Positions 50,601 to 62,408 of a stretch of 64,000 nt of DNA are shown one piece after another (positions within the stretch are counted from its first letter, which is position 1; each line of letters begins with the position of its first letter). Below the pieces are notes generated by a model. The model was not told the origin of the DNA and ran no database searches. It saw only the letters and a program-made list of their open reading frames with translations. The position numbers and the translations under genes are program-made. The DNA is from Onchocerca volvulus. Its lineage: Eukaryota > Nematoda > Chromadorea > Rhabditida > Onchocercidae. The DNA is taken from the NCBI GenBank assembly GCA_000499405.2, contig HG738138.1, positions 9,670,888 to 9,734,887 on the forward strand, read 5' to 3'.

Positions 50601-53600
50601 GCCTTCCTGCATGCAACGAATTCAGTAACAGCACGCTCCACTACCCGGCGCATTTTTCCTCTCCAGAAAGGTTTCCATCTAAATAATTAATTTTTTGTTC
50701 TAATTGAACGAATAATGTGGATAGTATATTCCGCTAATTGTACTGCACAATCCATCAGTACTGTTCTCCTACAGTTGCTTTTTGGAATTAGTTTTTGAGT
50801 TTTTAGTTTAAACAGTAATTTACTGCCATTTAATGTCTACTTCTGTTGTTATGGTTCGTTGAGATAATGTCTTTTATCATTAGTTGCCAAAATGCTCCAT
50901 AGTACATTATACTGTTCGAAATATTCACTTACTGGTATTTTTTAAATGAAAAGAAAGATGGCATTTTGGCTTTCTCCTTTTTAATTATAATTCATGAATA
51001 CACAGTGAAGATTTTAGTGCCGCCGTACTTCAAAGTGCGTGATGAAGATGCTGACACATCGGTGATAACACCTTCTGGAAGAACTATTAAACTACAGTGC
51101 AAAGCTGGAGGACAACCCGAACCACAGGCAATTCATTTTTATTGTCGTTATAAAAAAATTTTTAAACTGTCATTATCATTATAATTCAAACTGTTAAAAG
51201 AGGAGTGAGATAGATTCTTAATTTAGGTTATTTGGTTCAATAATAACAAAAAAGTAATTACTACGGAAGTTCGAAGGCCAGTAGGAACTGAGTTCCGCCT
51301 ACGAAAAAATACATTGGAGATAGAAGACGTTGCAGAATCAGATTCAGGTGATTATACGTGTGAGGTGAGTTATTTGATCTTTGAATGTAGAATATACAGA
51401 ATTTCAATACAGAGAAGTTTTTTGGGTTTAGGCTGTACTTGAAAGTAATCAAGACGGACGGAATGTCTAGATTTCATAATTATAGAATTCTACTCCTTTC
51501 TAATGAATTAATTCTTTTCTTTTAAGTTTACTGTCATCTAATACGCTGCTTACTGATGGAAAGACGAGGAAAAGAGATCTATTTTTTATTCGGTTGTCTT
51601 TCTGAGGACAGTAAGAAAGAATTGGATGCTAACTTAGTTAATGAAAATTCTCTTCGCCAGCTACATTTTAGAACTTTCTGAAAAATTCCGTTGAGCAATC
51701 AGAGTTTTTGTGAGAAATTTAAAAACAGATAATGCTGAGAATATTACCAAGTTAATGATCTTGAAAAACTTGATTTATATACAGTGTGTTATTTGTTGCT
51801 GATATAGGCATTCAATTCGGCGGGTTCAGTCACACGAACTTTCAAACTGAGAGTTGTTGATCGGATGCGTTCAAAACCGATTATCGTCCCAAATATTCTT
51901 GTAAATCAAACCGTTGATGCTAACAGTACTGTTAATTTCACTTGCAAGGTGAGGAAAACTTTTGACTTCCTGTTCTTTTGATAAATCTTTTAATGTAGGA
52001 ATACAAATTAAAAATCATGTTTTGAATAGAAAAAGATTAAATCTTATCTTACGAAAAAATCTTATGAGAAAATTGCAATTATTTTCCAACCTGGAATGTG
52101 TATTAGAGAATTTTTTGGTTTATAGGTGATATCAGATTTGACACCACATATTGTTTGGATGCGTATTGAAATGACCAATGACTCCATTTATTACTGGAAT
52201 GAAACGGATCATAAATACGTTTTCCGATATACTGACATGCAATCAGTGGAGGTTGATAATGTTTTGCCAAATCTTAAATGATGTTTTTGTGTTTTCTTTG
52301 CACGCTGAAATCCCTATATTACCATTTTGATGAAACTACGTCTTGTTCAATTTCCAGTTTTAATTTAATTACATTTTATCCTTCCTTTTCATCTTGTCCC
52401 TTTCCCATTTCATATCTTCCCTTTCTTAGATCTCCAGTTGTGCTTTTTCAGAATGCAATTGTAACGAAAACATCGCAAGATTCATCAACATTGACAATAG
52501 TGAATGTTACGGTGGCCGATCAAGGAATGTATGCATGTGTATCAGGCAATCATCTTGGTCATGTAAGTCTCTTGTAACAAGTTTCCTATGAAGGAAAAAA
52601 ATGTTAGATGAGGAGATTTGTATCTTTCAGGAACTAAATATTTTATTCATACCGAAATAAATTGAAATCGATTTAAGGCGATAGCAAATGCAACTCTAAC
52701 AGTTAATGAATTCCATGCGATGACACTTGCAACAGGAAATCCGGATACGAAATGGTCTCGATCATCTGTTCTGGCTATCGTATTTCTTCTTATTCTCTTC
52801 ATTTTCACACTGGCTACTACTCTGTTTTACATATTTTGCATTCGGAAACGCTCAAAAGCACAAATAGCTGAAATGGAACAATTCATTGGTCCAGTTAAAA
52901 AACGGGTGATTTTCTTCTTTTATCTATTTTTGTTGTAAACATATCTGCTAGCAATTTGATAAACAAAGTAAGAATCGGCCTGATTTTTACGGATTGATTT
53001 CATCTCCACAAAAGGATAAAATCGGAAATTTTCAGGTCATTGTTACAAAACGGCCGATTGATCCAGAAAACGATGGTTGGTCTGATATGCCATCGACTTA
53101 TCAAATTCATGTAGAACCAATCGCAACATCTGGAACCAGGAGACCACGACTTTCGAGCGACCTAACTTTTTTATCAGATTATGAAATTCCACCTGATCCC
53201 GCTTGGGAAGTCGAACGATCCAGGTCATAATTTATAGGTATTTCAAGAAAAGATTTTTTTAAATCCGAAACTTCTGTATTTAAACTTCGAATCTTAGAGA
53301 TGTTTTTAAGATTGCATTTTGTGGAGATGTTGGGCGAAGGGGCATTTGGAGAAGTTTGGAAAGCAATATTAAGGATTCCAGTAGCGCGAACAGCTACAAA
53401 TCAAGGGGACATGCGAGAAGAGGAGGTTAACTAATATTACCTTTTTTCATGATGCTTTGGAATCCCGGATTTTGTTTAGTTGCTTTGCCCGAGTTTTTTA
53501 TCGAAATAAAATCAATAAAATTCATGTATGTTGGAAGTGTTTTAATTTGTAGGTAGCCGTCAAAAAATTAAAAACATCAGCACATGAAAAGGAATTAATT

Positions 53601-56600
53601 GATTTGGTTAGTGAAATGGAGACATTTAAAATAATTGGTCATCACGAAAATTTACTCCGATTGATTGGATGTTGCACCGGCACTGGTCCGTTGTATGTTA
53701 TCGTGGAATTGTGCAAGCATGGGAATTTGAGGTGAATAAGTTTGTCACATACCTGCTGCCAAATTGTGACGATCATTTAGAATTACTAACAGATTATGAT
53801 TTTTTATGATTGATATTTTGAATTATTTTCATCTAATCATTAGCAGTAATATTATAATTCAGGGATTTTCTGAGAGCTCATCGCCCTCGAGACGCAGATA
53901 GCGGTTCGCAGGTTCCTGAGGCTACAAATTTTGGCGCAAGTGTTGGCGGTAACAGCGATCATTATTTGGAACCGCGAAAGTTGCAACGAAAATCAACTAT
54001 TGCATCAGCACACGATCAGCCAGTGCTTATCAAGCACTTGACACAACGACATCTTGTGCAGTTTGCTTGGCAAGTAGCTAAAGGAATGGAGTTCATGGCC
54101 AGTCGAAAGGTTTTATTGTTTTTTTCAGGAACCATCCCTTGATTAATTAAATCATTTTAAGCAGTTGAATACTTCCTCATTTTCGGAAAACATACTCTTC
54201 TCTTACTAGTTAGGAATAATTCACCATTTACAGATCATTCACCGGGATTTGGCGGCACGAAACGTTCTAGTCGCGGACGGTTTTGTAATGAAAATATCAG
54301 ACTTTGGTCTATCCCGGGATGTTCATTACAATGATTATTATCGAAAGAAGGGAAATGGTCGATTACCGATTAAATGGATGGCATTAGAAGCGCTAGATTC
54401 TCATGTATACACAATCTACAGCGATGTGTACAGTTTCTCTAATCAACTCTCTTTATATCATTTTTATAAGTTATGAGCAAAAATCTGAATTCAGTTCATG
54501 AATAAGCAGAAGCGATTAATGCCACATATTTTTCTTTTTTCCAGTTGGTCATTTGGAATATTACTTTGGGAAATAATGACTCTTGGTGGCACACCTTATC
54601 CATCGATTGCAATGCAGCAACTGTATTCATGCCTAAAAGAAGGATATCGAATGGAAGCACCGGATAATTGTCCTGAAGAAGTTTACGATGTTATGGTTGC
54701 CTGTTGGCAGGTATTTTCCTCGCATAATCATATTTGTAATTTGTTGTTACTACAACTTTGTTTTTACCTAATGCTATTGTCGAAATGAATTTTCAGGAAA
54801 AACCAGAAAATCGTCCAAATTTCGATACCTTGGTTGATTATTTCGACTGGATGCTTACTCAATCAGCTCGTGATCACGAGGTTGCCTAACCATAACTTGA
54901 AATTGTCTCTTCATTAAAATCCTACTATTACGTATAATTTAAGCTGTCTTTGAGACAATGATTACAGAATTATTTGGAAGTGCAGTCGATAGCGAGTGAT
55001 GGAAGTGAAGTGAGAAATATCCCATCGCCGCCACCTCCACCACTACGTGCGACGGAGAGTCCATCAAGGCATAGGAAAGCACGACCATTGTCGGAACCTG
55101 TTATAAGTCCGAGTGAAGTAAATCTCAAACATTTGCGGTTTTCTTGAATTGAAATCACTGGATCGGATAATCATCCAAGTTTCAACACCTCAGTTGATTA
55201 GTTCTTTCTTATGTAGTTCTTGTTCTTTTCGCACCAGTCTGGTGTGAAACTGATAATATTGAGAGGAGCGATTTCGGTGAGAATTGCCGTAGCGAAATGT
55301 TTTCCCCAAAAATTGAAAATGGTGCGGTTTGAATCATGAAGAAACTGACAATGGCGAAATATGGTGAAATGGCTTAATGACGACATTATGAGTCTTGCGA
55401 AAGCGAATCTTTTATATTTTAGGTCGTTTAGCTGAATAACGAGACAGAGTTGGTGATCCTACTGTTGATTGCGCAGAATCGTTTTTCATCTTTCCTTTTA
55501 CAAAACTCATTCCTATCCATATTGCTATTCAAGTTTTATTTAATTAGTTGCTAATCGAATAAGTTTGTTAATTTTAGCCGGTAGTTGATCCTGACTCAGA
55601 TTCTGAATTTGAAAATGATTCTCATCCTCTGTTATCTGGCAAAAAAGCTGTTTTATATGAGAAGCAGAGTCGATCCGGTGTGCGTCATGCATTTGTTAGA
55701 AGATGTCCTGCACTTCCAATAACGGATACGTCGTAAGTTTTGGGACGAAAAGTTTCTCCATTATCACGTTTTACCTTTAGTATTCTGCCGATGCTAACCC
55801 AGAGGACATTCCTCTCAAAATCTATGTTTTTAAAGGGTACATAAAGAATAACTGAGTTCAAGAGTTCATGCTTCTGATTTTTCAAATATGGTTTCACAAT
55901 TTCTCCAAGTAACTTTATACGAAGATTTGCAGATAAGTCCGTTTCAGGCTTTTTAATGAACTTAGCTTGAACAGCACAGCGACAGTATCGATAGATAGTG
56001 CAATAGGTTCACCTTTATGGTCAGCTGGAGCAATGTCAGCACTGTTGGATTCAGATGCTAATGAGAGGAGTGATTCACCGATGTCCTATAAGAAATATCG
56101 ATTAAGTAATGGGCCATGCGGCTATTCTGAAGCTGAGGAAAAAAGCGAAATTATTGACGAAAAAATTGGCCCAGAAGATATTATTTGTAACAGTGACGTA
56201 TTAAATCCGCAGTATGTAAATATTGAGTGCGCACAGTCAGCTTCTGCTGAAAAAAGTAAAGTATTTACAAAGATTATTCAGCTTGCTGTCATGAAATATA
56301 GTTTCATTCATATCGTTCAACATGAAACTTATGTCGACAGATGGGATGAAAAATGATTTCATTAGAATCTTAATTTCCAAATTTCCAAATCACTCTCCAG
56401 TTTTATACTTTGTAATGAGTACATCTCGAATTTCATTGCAAAATTTCTCCATCATTTAGGTAAATTACAAAGCACAAAGTTTCCTTTCCCACCGCTAAGG
56501 CATACTCGTTTTTCCGACTCTACTGCTTATGAAGCCGATTCAATCCATATGGACAATATAAGGAAAGCAACATTTGAAGGCTCCTCATCTGCATTTATTG

Positions 56601-57133
56601 TCAATCAAGCAAGCACGTTAGTTTATTGTTGCTTGAAGATAGAAGTTTTTAATAAGAAATTATTACACTCGTAATTCTTGATAATTTAGCTGTCGTTCGA
56701 AAAAACCTTGACGGAAAGAATATGCTTTTGTTGACTTGTTTATTGCTCAGTTTAGCAAAATCGATAATTTGGATTTCCAGCTTAAAACTGATTAAATAAC
56801 CTTTTATATATTTGTGTAAAAAGATGTTTACACAATATTTCAAAATATGCAAAAATTTCCAGTTTACTGACAGAGGTGGATAAAGAAAACCCGAATGAAA
56901 CTTCGGTGCTGAAGTCGAATAGCAGCAACCAACAACGAAGATTTTCGATTGAGTCAAATTCAAGTGGGCGTGGTGGTTCTTCGGGGATGTCTAGTGCGGA
57001 AGGTTTAGGTGGTGTTACTGAATTTTGTCATATTGAATGCAATAAAGCAGGAACTACCCCATATGAATTATATTCACAACAACAACAACCAGGAAGGAAA
57101 ATTACGTTGCCTATTTTAAAAGTTGATCAGTAA
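47621..57133 (+). CDS. egl-15: Fibroblast growth factor receptor tyrosine kinase (EGL-15 orthologue)
   Basis: Single-pass receptor kinase. Twenty-four exons close in frame to 1473 residues if all are used: 47621-47729, 48553-48656, 49016-49135, 49213-49282, 49766-50104, 50164-50670, 51006-51127, 51227-51364, 51808-51948, 52126-52260, 52452-52562, 52678-52905, 52952-53223, 53311-53425, 53553-53731, 53863-54109, 54234-54427, 54545-54710, 54797-54880, 54968-55117, 55578-55732, 55948-56255, 56460-56616, 56863-57133. Order: signal peptide [20 protein letters not shown]; Ig1 (FKCTALARP...SWACKVWN); two cassette exons (listed separately); Ig2 (LQCKAG...DYTCEAFN); Ig3 (FTCKV...MYACVSG); membrane helix about 663-687; kinase about 800-1127 with [16 protein letters not shown], a long kinase insert, HRDLAARN (982 on), DFG (1002) and DYY in the activation loop. 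The 345-residue tail has PPPPPL and QYVNIE, fitting SH3 and SH2 docking of SEM-5/Grb2. All catalytic residues are present. Intron 7 starts GC. Confidence 0.95.
49688..49710. repeat. T run of 23 upstream of the first FGFR cassette exon
   Basis: Pure T tract ending 55 bases before the acceptor of exon 49766-50104. It could bind polypyrimidine-tract factors that influence cassette choice, or be a plain homopolymer. Confidence 0.85.
49766..50104 (+). other. FGFR cassette exon A (candidate 5A/5B alternative)
   Basis: 339 bases, 113 codons, entered and left in phase 1, so skipping it keeps the frame. It encodes a cysteine-containing segment (CDYFFMHEF...[11 protein letters not shown]...DERCEVF...CENGACG) between Ig1 and Ig2 and ends with glutamine-rich [10 protein letters not shown]. 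It occupies the position where C. elegans EGL-15 has mutually exclusive exons 5A and 5B. Confidence 0.75.
50164..50670 (+). other. FGFR cassette exon B (candidate 5A/5B alternative)
   Basis: 507 bases, 169 codons, phase 1 in and out, starting only 59 bases after cassette A. It encodes a cysteine-free, serine/threonine-rich region with an acidic [13 protein letters not shown] patch, reminiscent of the FGFR acid box, and contains MHDQ as cassette A does. Confidence 0.75.
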
Positions 57134-58019
57134 TCCATGATTCCAGTCATTTGAGAAGCGTTCCTTTAAAAATTCTTACTTTCCTGAAATGATATTAATG
57201 TCTGTACGTTGTTCACCTCACTTCGTTTTTATTGTTTAATGTTATGTCAGTTAATTTGACAGATCTGTCTCATATCGATATCACTTCTTTTCATTTATTT
57301 GTAATTTTAGTGCCCCATACTTGTGGACCTATTGTTGCTCTTATCAAGTTGACTTTGATCTGGAAATTTTGCAACTGTGTTAGGTCACTGTTTTCATTTA
57401 CAACAACTAATTCACATGTTAATGAAGTCCAACATGTGACTTAGTACTTGTTCGTATGAATTAAAATTTTTTGCTTACTATTTCATATATTCTAATATTT
57501 TATCATTTATTTATTGTGAATGTATGTGTTTTCATTGCATATTTTCCGCCCTTTCTTATGGCGATATTCAAGTTGATTACTGATTGATTGATAAAGATAG
57601 AGGAAATGAAGTACTGGTATGTATATTTTTTATATGGAAAAGCAGATATGTTTATGTGCGTTTAATAGGTCCATTAATGAGTTGTAAAATTTTTATGGTA
57701 CTAAGACAGAAACAAAATACAATTTAATAGCTTAAAAGGTGAAATTTGTCAACTGAAATTTTTCAAAGATATGGAACTCTCTCTAATTTAATTCGTTTTT
57801 TTGTCTATTTTTTTTTTTTTTCATCCAACTCTTTTCAAGCATCAGTATAGATGATCATTTAGAAATTTTCTAAGGTTTGTTAATACTCCAATGCAAAGTA
57901 AATTTCTGACAACATTGTTGATGATTCTATTTTCAGTTAAGATTCTATCGGAAAGCTTTTCGAAGTAGTAAAAGAGCTGTTAATGATACATATAAAAAAT
58001 AAAACGGATGTAATATGCA
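57134..58019. other. Convergent intergenic region between FGFR and G-alpha
   Basis: 886 bases separate the two stop codons. It holds both 3' UTRs. A minus-strand AATAAA lies near 57510, and plus-strand AATAAA-like signals lie at about 57995-58003, next to the G-alpha stop, so the two transcripts may overlap at their 3' ends. Confidence 0.5.
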
Positions 58020-61000
58020 TCATTCTTGGAAGCCGATGGTTTTAAGATTTTGATTAACAACATGTTCGACTGCCAAACTAAACATCAAGTCAATATTTTT
58101 CGTGTCGGTTGCTGTTGTCACAAACGAGAAATAATTTTGTCTGTTTGGTATACATCGTTGGAATTGCTTTTTCAAATATTTTGTACAGTCCTCTACTGAA
58201 TTGTCACCTGCAAAAAGCATCATGAAGATTTAAAGGGTTGAAAATAAATGATAGAGATATGGGCTGTTCACGATCATCTAGAGTCTGTGTATTTCCCCAG
58301 TTCCATTCATTGCATTAATAAAACTCAATTCACCGGTTAGTATACTAATATTTTATTCTCTTCGCAATCTTTTTTTTTTTTTTCTTTTTGAAAGATTTCA
58401 ATAATGCCTTTCAAGAAATTAACAGTCCAATATTTAGAAATTTGATAATTAAAAAAAAAACTTGTGCCGGTGTTTAGGGAATCCAAAAAGTGCTATTGCA
58501 GTCGTATCCTATTGCTTTATGCTTAGTTCAGCTTTTATTTCCCTTTCTTAAAATAATTCGTTGCAGTGATAATTTCACGCCTATTGACATTTCATACTTT
58601 AGAAAATGGTTTGGATCATTCAAGTTATTCACCCAGTTAAACAGGACTTATTTGCATGCTCATTGCTTTGTAAAGAAAGGAAAAAAAAAAAAAAAAGAAA
58701 AAAAAACTAACCACTATATTCTGGCCAACACTTTTTTAGCGAGGAATATCTGATCTTTTCTTGGAAGATATCAAATTTGTTCAAGAATAAAACGATGGAC
58801 GAATTCTTGAAATAGTCGCTTTGTGCAATCGTTTTAAAAATTTGCTGGCTTTGTATCATACGATTCTACATTTAATAATAAAATTAGTCTTTTGCTATAA
58901 TAAAAAAGGAATAAGCGTATTTTAAATGCAGAATCAGTTGCATATTTCAAAATTTGTGACTTCTTAACTTCTGACCAAATGCGAATCCCGAATTAAATAA
59001 TAGTAAGCACTGGCTAAATTAATATGCTTAAAACTTCTTACTGAAATGGTTTATTTGGTTTTTTTAAGTTTCAGTCCATAAAATCGGCTTCAGCCACTTC
59101 AAACAATTTTACACTGTTCATCATTATACGAGAATGGTTGTATGCTATTAAAGCACAATCGTCCCTTCAAGAAACTTGACACATCAAACAAATTAAGAAA
59201 GCACTAGTAATGTTGTATCTAGCAGAATCATCTGATAACTGCAAATCGTGAGTCTTTTTAAGATTTCTGTTCCAGGTAATTTAGGACGTGAAAGAGATGA
59301 AGGGAGATGTGTAATGAGCGTGGGTGACTTACTCGTTTTTCATCTTCCGGATCAGCTTGGTCAAATTCACTCATTGCTACAACAAATAGTACCATACTAA
59401 CGTCATCGAAACAATGAATCCATTTGCGCCTTTCTGAACGTTGTCCACCAACATCAATCATCCTTAAAAACTCCAATTCTGACATTATTGATCATGCGGT
59501 AATTAATATATAATGGTAAATGATAAATAAAATAAACTGGCTTGTATTAAGTAAAAGGTTCGGGTCATCGACTATAATGCTAAGTGAGTAAATGTGACAG
59601 TTTTAATGGAATTTTTAAATTAGAAAAGTGAATAAATGAACAGAATCCATACTTGAAGTCGACTTTCTTGTATATGAAATTGATTTCATGTATACCAGAA
59701 GTTTGGAAACGACATTGCAGGATATCTTGTATTGTCGGAGAATAATTAGGTGATGTAATCCTTCCAAGACTATTCATAAAGCTGCAATATTATCTCTTAA
59801 TTCTGAAAAGTCAAACAAAAAGATTAGCATAAGTTTTTGTATATTCTGCAACAGTTAAGGGAAAATTATGACAAACAATTTAGCATTGTCGAGTAGTTGA
59901 TAACTGAAACGCCTCTCGTAAACAAGCTGAACGCCACCGCTCTGCCAAATTTGTTGAATAATTTCAGCCATTTCATGCGATATAACAATTTCAGCATTTT
60001 CCGAATCCGAATCGATTTCTTCATAAAATTTCATAAATATGTTTACTTTTTCCTGAAATTGTTTGACCTCCATTGATATATGTCATCATAAATTAAAGGA
60101 TGTGCAGTTATTTCAAAAAGTTTACAAATCTAAACGCCCGTAACAAAATATTATCTAAATGACGCCCGTAAAAGTCGGATAAAGAAGACCTGTATGACAT
60201 ATTCATGTACAATCCGATACGTTTCACATACTCGAAGCATTGTTGCCATTGAGTCAACAATATTCCGTAAAATTGATTGTCGATAACAACATTTGTCCTT
60301 CTCAGTGAAACCATTAAGATGCAATATCCTATATCGTTTAATACTGTTCCAGTTATCATGAAGATCCGCAAAATGCAATGTTTATAGAATGCTCACTTTG
60401 TTTGCTACATGCGTGCAACTTGTATTTGTGTGCATGTGTATTACTTTTAAAAATATTTGGGAAAAAATTTCTAATGTTTCAGTTTTTTTATTGTCAACAA
60501 AACAATAATTTCAGTGAAATGTAAAATGCAACAAATAATGAACCTCATTTGTTTTAGTATCGTCGTTTTGCCGCATTCTGAACCGCCTAAAAATATAGTC
60601 TTTACCGATTAATCAAAGTTGGATTGACTGTCAGAATTTTAAATTTATTAAACAGACAAAGCGAAATTTCGATATTTTTTCTTTTCCCTTTGTTATTACA
60701 GTATGTTTTGAGAAGTCAATTCTTTCGCCCTTTCGAACTAATGAGCAAGTTAATTTGACTGATTATTTTAAACTACTGTTTCGGATTAAATTACGACTGT
60801 GAAAGAATTCGACATGAAGAAAATTCATGTAGAAATGATTCCGCCTTTTATAAAACTTCCCTAACAATAAAATCTTGAAAATATTCATATTCTCCAGTTT
60901 TTCTTTTTGCAGCTGTTTGTCGATTTGTTTAGAAGATTTTTCTGTTAACTTCTTTGTTATTCCAGCCTCTGAAGATACTCTTCCTTCTGCGGCAGCGCTC

Positions 61001-61032
61001 ATTTGATGATGATTGCTTGCCGCACTGCCCAT
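58020..61032 (-). CDS. Heterotrimeric G protein alpha subunit
   Basis: GTPase coupling seven-helix receptors to effectors at the plasma membrane. Eight exons close in frame to about 376 residues: 60861-61032, 60544-60586, 60190-60328, 59877-60052, 59653-59781, 59333-59462, 58712-58865, 58020-58207. G1 is GGSECGKTT (58-66; usual GAGESGKST), switch I CRFQTSGI with Arg 201 and Thr 204, switch [14 protein letters not shown] (223 on), G4 NKFD (292-295), G5 TTATDT (345-350). The C-terminus NLKTIGFQE has no cysteine at position -4, so it is not a pertussis-toxin substrate. The N-terminus [10 protein letters not shown] offers Gly-2 for myristoylation but no nearby cysteine for palmitoylation. It fits the divergent chemosensory-type GPA subunits of nematodes; I cannot say which. 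The donor after the first exon reads GG rather than GT. Confidence 0.93.
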
Positions 61033-61045
61033 TTTGGCTATTTCT
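61033..61045 (-). promoter_or_regulatory. Candidate trans-splice acceptor of the G-alpha gene
   Basis: On the minus strand CATTTATAG is followed by 11 bases (AAATAGCCAAA) and then the ATG at 61032. The short leader behind a good acceptor suggests spliced-leader addition. Confidence 0.5.
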
Positions 61046-62408
61046 ATAAATGGAAAGAATCTATTTTTAAATTCATCTATTTTTAATTCATTAGTAGATT
61101 TAATTTGAATTCTTAACAATCTACATAAAAAAAAACATTAAGTGAAGGAAGATGAAGGATCAGGATGGAGAAGAAGAGGATACCAATTTGTTAGGCAAGT
61201 TTATTACATCTATTCATAACTGAATCAATAAAAAACAAAAACAAATGGCTATAAATATCGTTTCATATTAATATTGGCGATTCTATAAACTGAAGGATGA
61301 TTAACATATCAGCTGATTGAAATATTTCAAAAGTCCAATGCCATTTTTAGTATGCTGAAAATGATTTTCAGATTGAAACAAAGAATTATGACCATAAACT
61401 TAATTGATTTGCCTAACTTATTCACAAAACCTGCCAAATCTTTTCCTAGCAAATTTTCAGAATGCACTTTTTTTGCAATTTTCAAACACGTGAAATAAAT
61501 TAGCTAAATCTTATAATTTCTGGCTTTTTTCTCTTCCGTAATATGGAATTCTGATGTTGAGTCCTGAGACATGAACGACAAATCTATAGAAATGCTTTTG
61601 AAGAAATTCGAATTAGCAAAAGTTGGAATAAAATTAAATACCAAGTTTGAAATATAAATAGAAATAAGATTAGTGATAAGCTCATTTCCATTATACACAC
61701 ATGTATCAAATATATAGACATAGATATACAACTACATCTCTCTCACATACACGCTTCAGTTGCTAAGGAAAACGTCAAGAAAATCAGAATTGAGATTTAT
61801 TACATCTGGTGGAGACAAATTGTTGACTAATAAAATGTACGACACTGACTAATTAAAATTATAATCAATGAGATTTTCCTCTATGAATAACTTAAGTATG
61901 TAAGAAACAAAACATTAATGTTATCTTCAATTTCTAGCACGTATATGGCCTTGGGAAATTAATGCATACATGATTTTGAAATATATCGTAGAATAAGGTC
62001 TTCGTGGAATTCAAAGAAATCTTTCTTTGTATTCAAATTTTTTCCTCTTCAAGCCATTTATTTAATATCGTATTGTAAGAAATTCAGAAAATCCATTCCG
62101 GCTGGCTATCATCGAGATCTTTTTTTTTTTTGTAGCAATTCATTTGCATTAACTACCGCCAAAAAATTTGCTAATATCTGAATAAATGATGTCATGTGAA
62201 CGAGAAAAGTGGAAACGGCATTCCGAGAACTGCATTTTTGAATGGGTGGATTGATTATTTATTTAGATCAGTTAAGTGAATTCAGTTGTTGAAGAAATTC
62301 TGAGAATCTTTAATGCATGATTGAAGACTACATAATTTATTGTAATGTGAATAAAAATGTAAAAAATTTACAAATTGTGAAATGTATGAGAGAGTTAGGT
62401 AATTAGTA
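61046..62408. other. Intergenic region between G-alpha and the peroxidase
   Basis: About 1.4 kb of AT-rich sequence. Both flanking genes are on the minus strand, so this is the G-alpha promoter side and the peroxidase 3' side. No gene or RNA is seen. Confidence 0.5.
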
